A stretch of DNA of 64,000 nucleotides, from positions 1 through 64,000 of the forward strand of contig DXFL01000010.1 in assembly GCA_019114445.1 (NCBI GenBank), in the 5' to 3' direction. This stretch comes from Candidatus Barnesiella excrementigallinarum (GTDB lineage: Bacteria > Bacteroidota > Bacteroidia > Bacteroidales > Barnesiellaceae). Position 1 is the first letter of the stretch, and every line of letters begins with the position of its first letter. The position numbers were made by a program, and so were the translations under genes. This document shows positions 10,469 to 18,189 of this stretch, in pieces. Under the pieces are notes generated by a model, which had not been told where the DNA came from, did not search any database, and saw only the letters and a program-made list of their open reading frames with translations.

Positions 10469-11452
10469 TTATTGATGAAGATGTTTTTTTACCATAATTC
10501 CCCACTCTTTCAGCTCACTGTCGGGCCACGGCCCGGAAGAAGATCCGTTGGGCATAATCATCGAGCAAGTCTCGTTCTTGTCGGCAATCGCCCAAGCTAT
10601 CCAACTCAGTGATTCTCGGTTTGTCCATTCGAGCCAGCGGTTCCACTCGTTCATATCTATGGGGCCGTCGCCGTCGGCATTCATGCCGGCACATTCCGAT
10701 ACAAATAGCGGCAAACCTTTTTTCAAGGCATAGTTCGCACGGTCGCGCAGATCCTGTTTATGACTGCCTGCATAAAAGTGTAGCGAATACATGATGTTGG
10801 AGTACCCTTCGATGGGATTGTCGGCAGCCAAGTGAATGTCTTGGTCCCAGTGCGGAGAGCCTACGATGATAATCGCTTGTTTGTCGATGGCGCGTATGGC
10901 GGCGATAACCGCTTCGGAATATTGTTTTACATCGTCCCAACTGTCGTCGACAGGTTCGTTGAAGATTTCGTAAAGGACATTGGGGGTTCCATTGTATTTG
11001 CGGGCTACCTTTTCGAAAAATTCGATAGCCTCTTCTTGGTGTATTCCGTGGCTATGCCAGTCGATAATTACATATATTCCGTTTTGTATAGCCCCGTCGA
11101 CTACTTCGTAGAGGCAGGAGAGTGCATATTGAGGATTGTCGAGGTAGGCGTTGTCGGGTTCTACACCTATGGCAGCACGTACAATATCGGCATTCCAGTC
11201 GTTGGCTAATGTCTTGATACACGATTGGTTGAAGAATCGTCCCCACCAGTTGTGCCAACCTAAGCTCACTCCTTTTAGGACAATGGGGTTGCCGTTTTGA
11301 TTAACCAGTTTACTCTCTTTGACAGATAAAAATCCGTTCTCCTCGACGATACTCATCTTTTCAGCTTCGTCTTTTTGGACCGGTGGGTTGCAGCCGGATA
11401 ATGCCGGACAGAGACAAAGAAGGGTTAAAGCCGTTGCAACGATTTTTCTCAT
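10469..11452 (-). CDS. GH5 endo-glucanase (GH5_2-like) lipoprotein
   Basis: The 327-residue protein has a lipoprotein signal peptide (ALSGC, Cys21). The GH5 barrel carries IIDWHS, the acid/base Glu166 in YEIFNEP, the YSLHFYAGSH motif, and the nucleophile Glu253 in FVSE. These motifs match GH5 subfamily 2, mostly endo-beta-1,4-glucanases. Its start codon overlaps the stop of the mannanase gene (ATGA), showing translational coupling. Together the two enzymes could cut a mixed glucose-mannose backbone. Subfamily placement is by motif memory only. Confidence 0.88.
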   Translation of the reverse strand: MRKIVATALTLLCLCPALSGCNPPVQKDEAEKMSIVEENGFLSVKESKLVNQNGNPIVLKGVSLGWHNWWGRFFNQSCIKTLANDWNADIVRAAIGVEPDNAYLDNPQYALSCLYEVVDGAIQNGIYVIIDWHSHGIHQEEAIEFFEKVARKYNGTPNVLYEIFNEPVDDSWDDVKQYSEAVIAAIRAIDKQAIIIVGSPHWDQDIHLAADNPIEGYSNIMYSLHFYAGSHKQDLRDRANYALKKGLPLFVSECAGMNADGDGPIDMNEWNRWLEWTNRESLSWIAWAIADKNETCSMIMPNGSSSGPWPDSELKEWGIMVKKHLHQ

Positions 11453-12735
11453 TTCAGTAGCGAAGTGTAATTTTTAATGATGGATATGGTGCTGTCCGAA
11501 ACGAATACCGAGTTGAGCCCCTGTTGTTCTTGTGCGGGATCGCCGGTGTAGTCGTCGCCGCGTTGCCAATAGGTGTGAGCCGGTTCGGCAAAACCTCCCC
11601 ATGACCAAAAATTGCACCCCGTCAGCAGTCCGCCGTTTTGAGCTTGTTCGGCGATGAGGTTGAATACATAGGAGTAATAGCTGTCGCGAGCCGTAGTTGA
11701 TGAATGTCGGTCGAACGAGAATCCGTCGCGCGGGTACCCGAATTCTTCGAGTACAATCGGTTTTTCATATTTGCGGGCGACTTCGAGGTGCTCGTCGATG
11801 TAAGTTCGGGTGTTTAGTTGGGCTCGTTCTACATTTTGTATCAGGCTGTCGGGGTGTACCCACCCCCAGTTGTACGGCCAAATATGAATATTCATATAGT
11901 CGATGTTCGGGTCGCTATGGATCTTTTCGAACAATAGAATATCTGTTTCGCAACCGTGTTTCCCTTCGCTACCGGTAGAGACCAAATGGTTTTTGTCGAG
12001 GCTTTTTATTTGGGCGGCTACATCAGATACCCAAGCTGCAAATAATTCTTTGTTTTCGTTGGAGAAGGCACGGGGTTCATTCCCTATTTGCCACGACATA
12101 ATCGTGGGGTCGTCGATATATTTCAGGTGTGTATATCGGTTTTCTCGCGTCAAAACATCTTCTACATATTTCGAAAAAAGCAATTTAGCGCTGTCCGATT
12201 GCACGAATTGTTTGGCATATTCCATGTAGGCGGGCCAACCGTCAACTGCGGGAATAATGGCTTTACCGTGGCCGGCCCATTCCAAGTACTGGCCGTATCC
12301 GCCGCTCCACTCCCATGAATTATTGAGGTACAATATGGCTACCATATTTCGTTTCTTCATTTCGGCAAGCAGGTAGTCCAACCCGTCGAAAATCGTGTCG
12401 TTGTACACGCCGGGGGCTATTTGCAACGTGGGTTCCACTTTGGTGGGAACACCCCGTTTCCCATCGGCCCCAACGAGTATGCGCAGGTTGTCGATTCCTA
12501 TACCTTTTAAATAATCCAATTCGCGGCACAATCTATCCCGATTGCCGCCTTCTCCTTGTGATCCCAAAATGGCACCATACCAAAAATTGGTTCCTATGTA
12601 GGAATAGGGTTGTCCGTTACGGATAAATTTGCCGTTTTCGACTTTTATGAATGTGTTGTCGTCGTTTTTAGGGGTTACCGAACAAGAAACGGTCAGGATA
12701 AACGAAAGTAAAATGAAAAAAGATATTTTTCTCAT
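11449..12735 (-). CDS. GH5 endo-beta-1,4-mannanase (GH5_7-like) lipoprotein
   Basis: I chose the ATG at 12735 (428 residues) because it begins a lipoprotein signal peptide (LTVSC, Cys18). The longer frame, starting at 12795, would begin upstream of the promoter. The barrel shows the N-terminal IGTNFWYG motif, acid/base Glu220 in SWQIGNEP, the MNIHIWPYNWGW segment and nucleophile Glu331 in VLEEFGYP, all characteristic of GH5_7 beta-mannanases. It is the first gene of a four-gene operon and probably cuts the mannan backbone at the cell surface or in the periplasm. Confidence 0.92.
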   Translation of the reverse strand: MRKISFFILLSFILTVSCSVTPKNDDNTFIKVENGKFIRNGQPYSYIGTNFWYGAILGSQGEGGNRDRLCRELDYLKGIGIDNLRILVGADGKRGVPTKVEPTLQIAPGVYNDTIFDGLDYLLAEMKKRNMVAILYLNNSWEWSGGYGQYLEWAGHGKAIIPAVDGWPAYMEYAKQFVQSDSAKLLFSKYVEDVLTRENRYTHLKYIDDPTIMSWQIGNEPRAFSNENKELFAAWVSDVAAQIKSLDKNHLVSTGSEGKHGCETDILLFEKIHSDPNIDYMNIHIWPYNWGWVHPDSLIQNVERAQLNTRTYIDEHLEVARKYEKPIVLEEFGYPRDGFSFDRHSSTTARDSYYSYVFNLIAEQAQNGGLLTGCNFWSWGGFAEPAHTYWQRGDDYTGDPAQEQQGLNSVFVSDSTISIIKNYTSLLK

Positions 12736-12760
12736 GATAATTAGACTTGTGATTTTTTTA

Positions 12761-12792
12761 CAAAAATAGAGTTTGTAAAAAAGGATTTCCAA
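12761..12792 (-). promoter_or_regulatory. Promoter of the mannanase operon
   Basis: The minus strand reads TATTTTTG (12768-12761) with TTG (12792-12790) 21 bp upstream. Transcription would start near 12755, about 20 bases before the chosen mannanase start. The AATTTGATAAAAT sequence just upstream resembles the site above the susC promoter. Confidence 0.7.
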
Positions 12793-13052
12793 CACTATTT
12801 TATCAAATTATTGCATTTTTAAGGCAAATTTTAATACATATATTGCTCACGTCTCAGGCCATTTGTTGTCTATATTAATTAATTGAGGTATAAGGTCGAA
12901 ATGCTAAGTTGAAAAGTGTATTGTATACTTTTTGTCGCGATAGCAAATTGTGTCTATTCATTCGCGAATACGTTGGTAAAATTTTAACACGACCGATGAA
13001 AATGATACCATGATTGGATAATACAATGTTATTATAAAAGGTTTTGTATGCT
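12793..13052. other. Divergent regulatory region between mannanase and alpha-galactosidase genes
   Basis: No gene is visible here. It holds two copies of TCGCGA, at 12935-12940 and inside the 10-bp palindrome ATTCGCGAAT (12960-12969), spaced 27 bp. It also holds the ATTTTATCA motif (12797-12805) shared with the susC promoter. These are candidate regulator sites for both directions. Confidence 0.4.
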
Positions 13053-13060
13053 TACATTTG
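13053..13060 (+). promoter_or_regulatory. Possible -7 box of the alpha-galactosidase gene
   Basis: TACATTTG matches TAnnTTTG. A good TTG at -33 is missing (only a TGTT-like run near 13027), so activation by a regulator is likely. Position supports the start codon at 13090. Confidence 0.4.
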
Positions 13061-13089
13061 TTCCATCAACGAAATACAATAATACCATT

Positions 13090-15297
13090 ATGAAAACATT
13101 CAAAAAAACGGTACTGACCATGGCGTTGCTGCTTGTTTCTGCGGGAAATCTCGCGGCAGAAAAAGTATGCGTGTCTACCCCGAACAACACTTTGTTGCTC
13201 CTTGCCGAAAAAGGGAGTGAATTGAAATTTGTATATTATGGGAATAAACTGTCGGGAGAGGATATGGAAAATATCTTTTATAACGAAAAGTATATGCCGG
13301 CCGCTTATCCCGTGTATGGCTTGTATTGTCAAGGCGAATCGGCGCTTGCCGTCAGACATGGCGATGGGAATATGACCCTTCAAATGGAGGTTTCGGAGGT
13401 GGAAAAAACTTCGGACGAGAACTCCGAGACTACGGTCATAAAGATGAAGGACAAGGTATTTCCTTTTTATATCAATGTGTATTACAAGGCATATATCGAT
13501 GCCGATGTCATAGAGACATGGACCGAGATTTTCCATGCCGAAAAGAAAAACGTGGAGTTGAACAATTTTGCTTCGGCTTATCTTCCTATCAGGCGGGGCG
13601 ATGTGTGGTTGTCGCATCTTTACGGTTCGTGGGCAAATGAGAGCCGGCTCATGCAAGAGCCGCTCGAAGCCGGCATGAAAGTGATAAAGAATAAAGATGG
13701 TGTGCGTAACTCGCATACAGCCCATGCCGAAGTGATGTTTTCGCTCGATGGTAAACCGCAGGAGAATTATGGAAGTGTGATAGGTGCAGCTCTTTGTTAT
13801 AGTGGTAATTATAAATTGAGAATCGATACCGACGATAGCGAGTATCACCATTTTTTTGCGGGGATAAACGAAGAGAATTCGATGTATTCGTTGCAAAAGA
13901 ACGAAGTATTTCAAACGCCCGAATTGGCTTTGACTTTCAGCGACGAAGGCCTTAGTGGGGCAAGCCGTAATTTCCATTCGTGGGCTCGGCTTCACAAGAT
14001 TGCACATGGCTCTACCCTCCGCAAAATACTGCTCAATAGTTGGGAAGGGGTATATTTCGATATAAATCAAGAGGGTATGGACCAAATGATGGCCGACATT
14101 GCATCGATGGGAGGAGAGTTGTTTGTAATGGACGACGGCTGGTTTGGCGGAAAATATCCTCGCAACAACGATTCGTCGTCGCTTGGCGATTGGGTGGTCG
14201 ACAGTCGAAAACTCCCGAATGGTATCGAAGGTTTGCTGGCCGATGCGGCTAAGCATAATATCAAATTCGGGATATGGCTCGAACCTGAGATGGCCAATAC
14301 TGCCAGTGAGTTGTTCGAGAAGCACCCCGAATGGGTGATAGAATCGGCTCAACGCGATTTGGTAACGGGCCGGGGCGGAACGCAAGTCGTACTCGATCTT
14401 GCCAACCCCGAAGTGCAGGATTTCATTTTTGACCTTGTAGATGGGCTGATGACAAAATATCCCGAGATAGACTATATCAAATGGGATGCCAATATGTCTA
14501 TCACGAATCATGGATCGAATTACCTCGATACATCGAGGCAAAGTCATCTGTATATCGAGTATCACCGAGGTTTCGAAAAGGTGTGCCAAAGGATACGTCA
14601 CAAGTATCCCGATTTGACCATTCAGGCCTGTGCCAGTGGCGGAGGCCGGGCTAACTATGGGGTTATGCCCTATTTCGACGAGTTTTGGGTAAGCGACAAT
14701 ACCGATGCCCTACAACGGATTTATATGCAGTGGGGTGCCTCTTATTTCTTCCCCGCGATAGCGATGGCATCGCATATCAGCGCAGCGCCCAACCACCAGA
14801 CATTCCGATCTATTCCGCTTAAATACCGAATCGATGTAGCCATGAGCGGACGGCTCGGTATGGAAATACAGCCCAAAAATATGACCGACGAAGAAAAGAA
14901 TCTTTGCCGAAAAGCCATTGCAGAATATAAAGAGATAAGGCCCGTAGTCCAGTTGGGCGACATATACCGTTTGATTTCGCCTTACGACAACTTGGGCGTT
15001 GCTTCGTTGATGTATATCTCCCGGGATAAAACGGAGGCTGTGTTCTATTGGTGGAAAACCGAGCATTTTGTAAATCAACATCTCCCCAGAGTGAAAATGG
15101 CCGGTCTTGATCCCGATAAAACATATACGGTGAGGGAGTTGAATAGGATAGATAACGAGCCGTTGAGTTTCGAGGGTAAATCGTTTAGTGGCCGTTATCT
15201 GATGAATACAGGGTTGGAAATACCCTATAATCACATTGTAGACTATCATAAGAAAAACGATTATTCGAGCCGTGTGTTATATCTCGAAGTCAAATAG
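13090..15297 (+). CDS. GH36 alpha-galactosidase, exported
   Basis: I use the ATG at 13090 (735 residues), which starts a clean signal peptide (MKTFKKT to NLAAE). The upstream in-frame ATG at 13048 would place the promoter inside the gene. The N-terminal beta-supersandwich is followed by a TIM barrel with VMDDGWFG, WLEPEM, the nucleophile Asp466 in YIKWDAN and the acid/base Asp536 in WVSDNTDA, as in GH36 (MelA/RafA type). It releases alpha-linked galactose, here probably the side groups of galactomannan or galactoglucomannan. It is transcribed away from the mannanase operon from a shared 350-bp region. Confidence 0.93.
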   Translation: MKTFKKTVLTMALLLVSAGNLAAEKVCVSTPNNTLLLLAEKGSELKFVYYGNKLSGEDMENIFYNEKYMPAAYPVYGLYCQGESALAVRHGDGNMTLQMEVSEVEKTSDENSETTVIKMKDKVFPFYINVYYKAYIDADVIETWTEIFHAEKKNVELNNFASAYLPIRRGDVWLSHLYGSWANESRLMQEPLEAGMKVIKNKDGVRNSHTAHAEVMFSLDGKPQENYGSVIGAALCYSGNYKLRIDTDDSEYHHFFAGINEENSMYSLQKNEVFQTPELALTFSDEGLSGASRNFHSWARLHKIAHGSTLRKILLNSWEGVYFDINQEGMDQMMADIASMGGELFVMDDGWFGGKYPRNNDSSSLGDWVVDSRKLPNGIEGLLADAAKHNIKFGIWLEPEMANTASELFEKHPEWVIESAQRDLVTGRGGTQVVLDLANPEVQDFIFDLVDGLMTKYPEIDYIKWDANMSITNHGSNYLDTSRQSHLYIEYHRGFEKVCQRIRHKYPDLTIQACASGGGRANYGVMPYFDEFWVSDNTDALQRIYMQWGASYFFPAIAMASHISAAPNHQTFRSIPLKYRIDVAMSGRLGMEIQPKNMTDEEKNLCRKAIAEYKEIRPVVQLGDIYRLISPYDNLGVASLMYISRDKTEAVFYWWKTEHFVNQHLPRVKMAGLDPDKTYTVRELNRIDNEPLSFEGKSFSGRYLMNTGLEIPYNHIVDYHKKNDYSSRVLYLEVK

Positions 15298-15483
15298 GAA
15301 TAGCAATTCGCAGGAATTTTAGTCGATAAGACAGTATATCAAACCGTGTATTTTCAATAGGTGATTTTATATGAATGGGAGGATGAAGTTAGAAAAACTT
15401 CTTCCTCTTTTTTTCTATATAGGTGATAAAATCTATTAAATAGTTTTACAGAGGTTGTCGCTTTCTGAAAATATGTTTATGTT

Positions 15484-15514
15484 TACAAATAAATTGTGAA
15501 TATGTTTATTTGTA
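15484..15514. promoter_or_regulatory. 10-bp perfect inverted repeat upstream of the namZ-like operon
   Basis: TACAAATAAA (15484-15493) and TTTATTTGTA (15505-15514) are exact reverse complements around an 11-base spacer, ending nine bases before the start codon. It is a candidate operator or leader hairpin. No well-formed TAnnTTTG promoter is visible; TATGTTTA at 15471 or 15501 is the nearest match. Confidence 0.45.
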
Positions 15515-15523
15515 GATGATACC

Positions 15524-16690
15524 ATGAAAAAAATTGTGTTGTCTTTATTGCTGACCGGTAGTGTTTTGGCCCTTTGCCAAGCCGAGGCTCGCGTGGTGGT
15601 AGGTGCCGAACGCACGGGAGAATATTATCCTGCATTGGAAGGTAAACGGGTGGCTGTTTTTTCCAACCATACGGGTATGGTTGGAGATCGTCATTTGGTA
15701 GATATGTTGGTTGCCGACGGCGTGAATGTGGCGACGATATTTTCGCCCGAACATGGATTCCGGGGTGATGCCGATGCCGGAGAGCACGTATCGGGGTCGG
15801 TCGATCCCAAGACGGGTATAAAAATAAGTTCGTTGTACGATGGCAAGTCGGGACGTCCGTCGAATGAATCCATGCGCACCTTCGATGTGCTGCTGGTCGA
15901 TATACAAGATGTGGGTTTGCGGTATTATACCTACTATATTTCGATGGTGAAATTGATGGATGCCTGTGCCGAGTTCGGGCGCAAGGTGATTGTACTGGAT
16001 CGTCCGAATCCCAACGGCCACTATATCGACGGGCCTATCCTCGATATGAAACATAAATCGGGAGTGGGGTGGTTGCCCATACCGGTGGTACATGGCATGA
16101 CATTGGGCGAGTTGGCCCGCATGGTGAATGGTGAACATTGGCTTCCCGATAATCGGGTGTGCGATTTGACGGTGGTCCCTTGCCTTAATTATACGCACCA
16201 GACGCATTATGTATTGCCTATTCCGCCTTCACCCAATTTGCCCAATATGCGTTCGATTTACCTCTATCCTTCGACCTGCTATTTCGAGGCCACTCCTGTG
16301 AGTTTGGGACGGGGCACCGACAAGCCATTCCAAGTGTATGGCCACCCCAATATGATTGGATACGACTTTTCGTTTACTCCGCGCAGCGTACCGGGAGCCA
16401 AGAATCCGCCGTTGCTGGACAAAAAATGTTATGGTGTGGACTTGACCGCACTTTCCGACGAGGAGATTTGGGCTAAGGGCATTAATCTCGAATATGTGAT
16501 CGATGCCTATCGTAACCTTAATTTGGGCGATCATTTCTTCCGTCCGTTTTTCGAGAAACTCATTGGCGTGGATTATGTGCGCAAAATGATTAAAGAGGGT
16601 AAATCGGCCGACGAAATTAAAGCCATGTGGAGCGACGATGTGAAGAAGTTCGCAGAGCAGCGTCGTCCCTATTTGTTGTATGCAGAGTAA
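15524..16690 (+). CDS. namZ: Exo-beta-N-acetylmuramidase NamZ family (DUF1343, GH171)
   Basis: The 388-residue protein has a signal peptide (about 1-21) and is a full-length match by eye to DUF1343: the VFSNHTGMV, IFSPEHGFRG, LLVDIQDVGLRYYTYI-like, VLDRPNPNG and GRGTDKPFQ segments are all present. Characterised members (YbbC/NamZ of Bacillus subtilis, NamZ of Tannerella) remove MurNAc from the non-reducing end of peptidoglycan fragments such as MurNAc-GlcNAc. The Glu of SPEHG is a likely catalytic residue. It leads an operon with a symporter and a GH9-CE4 fusion. Assignment to the family is firm; substrate in this organism is inferred. Confidence 0.88.
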   Translation: MKKIVLSLLLTGSVLALCQAEARVVVGAERTGEYYPALEGKRVAVFSNHTGMVGDRHLVDMLVADGVNVATIFSPEHGFRGDADAGEHVSGSVDPKTGIKISSLYDGKSGRPSNESMRTFDVLLVDIQDVGLRYYTYYISMVKLMDACAEFGRKVIVLDRPNPNGHYIDGPILDMKHKSGVGWLPIPVVHGMTLGELARMVNGEHWLPDNRVCDLTVVPCLNYTHQTHYVLPIPPSPNLPNMRSIYLYPSTCYFEATPVSLGRGTDKPFQVYGHPNMIGYDFSFTPRSVPGAKNPPLLDKKCYGVDLTALSDEEIWAKGINLEYVIDAYRNLNLGDHFFRPFFEKLIGVDYVRKMIKEGKSADEIKAMWSDDVKKFAEQRRPYLLYAE

Positions 16691-16717
16691 TAATCGTTAA
16701 ACCTGAATAACTAAACC

Positions 16718-18184
16718 ATGACATCGACAGTTGTCTTAATCACCATTTTTGCTTATTTTATCGTATTGTTCGGCATCTCTTATGTGGTAGGCCGCAGAGC
16801 CGACAATCAAGGTTTTTTTGTGGGTAATCGCAAATCGCCGTGGTATATCGTAGCCTTTGCGATGATAGGTTCGATGATTTCGGGTGTGACATTCATCTCG
16901 GTTCCGGGTATGGTTGCCGCCAGCGGTTTCTCCTATCTGCAAATGGTTTTGGGGTTTGTGGTAGGACAGTTGCTGATAGCCTATGTGCTGGTGCCGCTTT
17001 TTTATAAAATGAATTTGGTCTCCATTTACGAGTATTTGGAGAATCGGTTCGGTATTTCGTCCTATCGTACGGGGGCTTGGTTCTTCTTTATATCCAAAAT
17101 GTTGGGAGCTGCGGTGCGCCTGTTTTTGGTTTGCGTGGTTCTGCAACTGTTGGTTTTCGAACCGTTGAGGCTGCCGTTTATCCTGAATGTGATCTTTACC
17201 GTGGGGTTGGTGTGGCTCTATACCTTCCGGGGTGGGGTGAAGTCGTTGATTTGGACCGATACGCTTAAAACCTCTTGTCTTATCATTTCGGTTATCCTCT
17301 GTATCTACTATATCGCTACCGATTTGAACCTCGATTTTGGCGGGCTGTGGCAGACGATTAGCGAGTCGGATATGTCGCGAATGTTTTACTTCGACGATGT
17401 GAACGACAAGCGATATTTCTTTAAACAATTCTTGGCGGGTGTCTTCACGATGATTGCCACGAATGGTCTCGACCAAGATATGATGCAGCGCAATTTGAGC
17501 TGCAAGAATTTCAAGGATTCGCAAAAGAATATGATTACCAGCGGTATTTCGCAGTTTTTCGTGATAGCCATGTTCTTGATGCTGGGCGTATTGCTGTATG
17601 TCTATGCCGAAGAAAACGGAATACAGACCCCACAGAAGAGCGACGAGTTGTTCCCGATGATTGCGACGCAAGGTTATTTCCCGGTAATCGTGGGTATCTT
17701 GTTTGTGGTGGGGCTTATCTCTTCGGCCTATTCGGCTGCCGGTTCGGCGCTGACGGCGTTGACAACCTCGTTTACGGTCGACATATTGGGCGTGAAGGGG
17801 AAGAGCGAAATGCAGGTCGTTAAGTTGCGCAAACGTGTTCACGTAGGTATGGCCGTGTTGATGGGGCTGGTGATATTTGTTTTCAATATACTGAATAATA
17901 CCAGTGTAATCGATGCCGTCTATATATTGGCCAGCTATACGTATGGCCCCATATTGGGATTGTTTGCGTTTGGTATCTTTGTGAAAAAGTCGGTAAAAGA
18001 CAAATACATTCCGTTGGTTGCCATTTTGTCGCCGGTGCTTTGTTTCATTTTGGACCGCAATTCGCAAGCGTGGTTCGGAGGTTATTCGTTCAGTTACGAG
18101 TTGTTGATATTGAATGCTTTGTTTACATTCATAGGGTTGTTGTTCTTGGTTAAAAAGTCGGAACCGACACCCGAAAAAGTTTGA
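16718..18184 (+). CDS. Sodium:solute symporter (SSS family)
   Basis: This is a 488-residue inner-membrane protein with about 13 hydrophobic segments. The N-terminal region (YVVGRRADNQGFFVGNR, then the Gly/Ser-rich GSMISGVTFISVPG) is the SSS signature. The family couples sugar, amino-acid or sialic-acid uptake to sodium. It lies between a NamZ-type hydrolase and a GH9-CE4 hydrolase, both exported, and its stop codon nearly touches the next gene. It therefore probably imports the sugar they release (MurNAc, GlcNAc or glucosamine). That substrate is an inference from context. Confidence 0.85.
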   Translation: MTSTVVLITIFAYFIVLFGISYVVGRRADNQGFFVGNRKSPWYIVAFAMIGSMISGVTFISVPGMVAASGFSYLQMVLGFVVGQLLIAYVLVPLFYKMNLVSIYEYLENRFGISSYRTGAWFFFISKMLGAAVRLFLVCVVLQLLVFEPLRLPFILNVIFTVGLVWLYTFRGGVKSLIWTDTLKTSCLIISVILCIYYIATDLNLDFGGLWQTISESDMSRMFYFDDVNDKRYFFKQFLAGVFTMIATNGLDQDMMQRNLSCKNFKDSQKNMITSGISQFFVIAMFLMLGVLLYVYAEENGIQTPQKSDELFPMIATQGYFPVIVGILFVVGLISSAYSAAGSALTALTTSFTVDILGVKGKSEMQVVKLRKRVHVGMAVLMGLVIFVFNILNNTSVIDAVYILASYTYGPILGLFAFGIFVKKSVKDKYIPLVAILSPVLCFILDRNSQAWFGGYSFSYELLILNALFTFIGLLFLVKKSEPTPEKV

Positions 18185-18189
18185 ATGAT

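Noticed and set aside
13066-14601. A 511-codon open frame on the minus strand, opposite the alpha-galactosidase gene
   Set aside because: The plus-strand GH36 protein is complete with all catalytic motifs. The opposite frame has no domain, signal or codon pattern of a gene and reflects the third-base bias of the real gene.
13005-15528. The string ATGATACCATGA present before both the alpha-galactosidase gene (near 13009) and namZ (near 15517)
   Set aside because: The two copies lie at different distances from the start codons and promoters, and the second overlaps the namZ ATG, so a shared function is doubtful.
16736-18067. A 443-codon open frame opposite the SSS symporter
   Set aside because: It is the mirror of a membrane-protein gene, with a composition full of His, Gln and Arg and no known domain.
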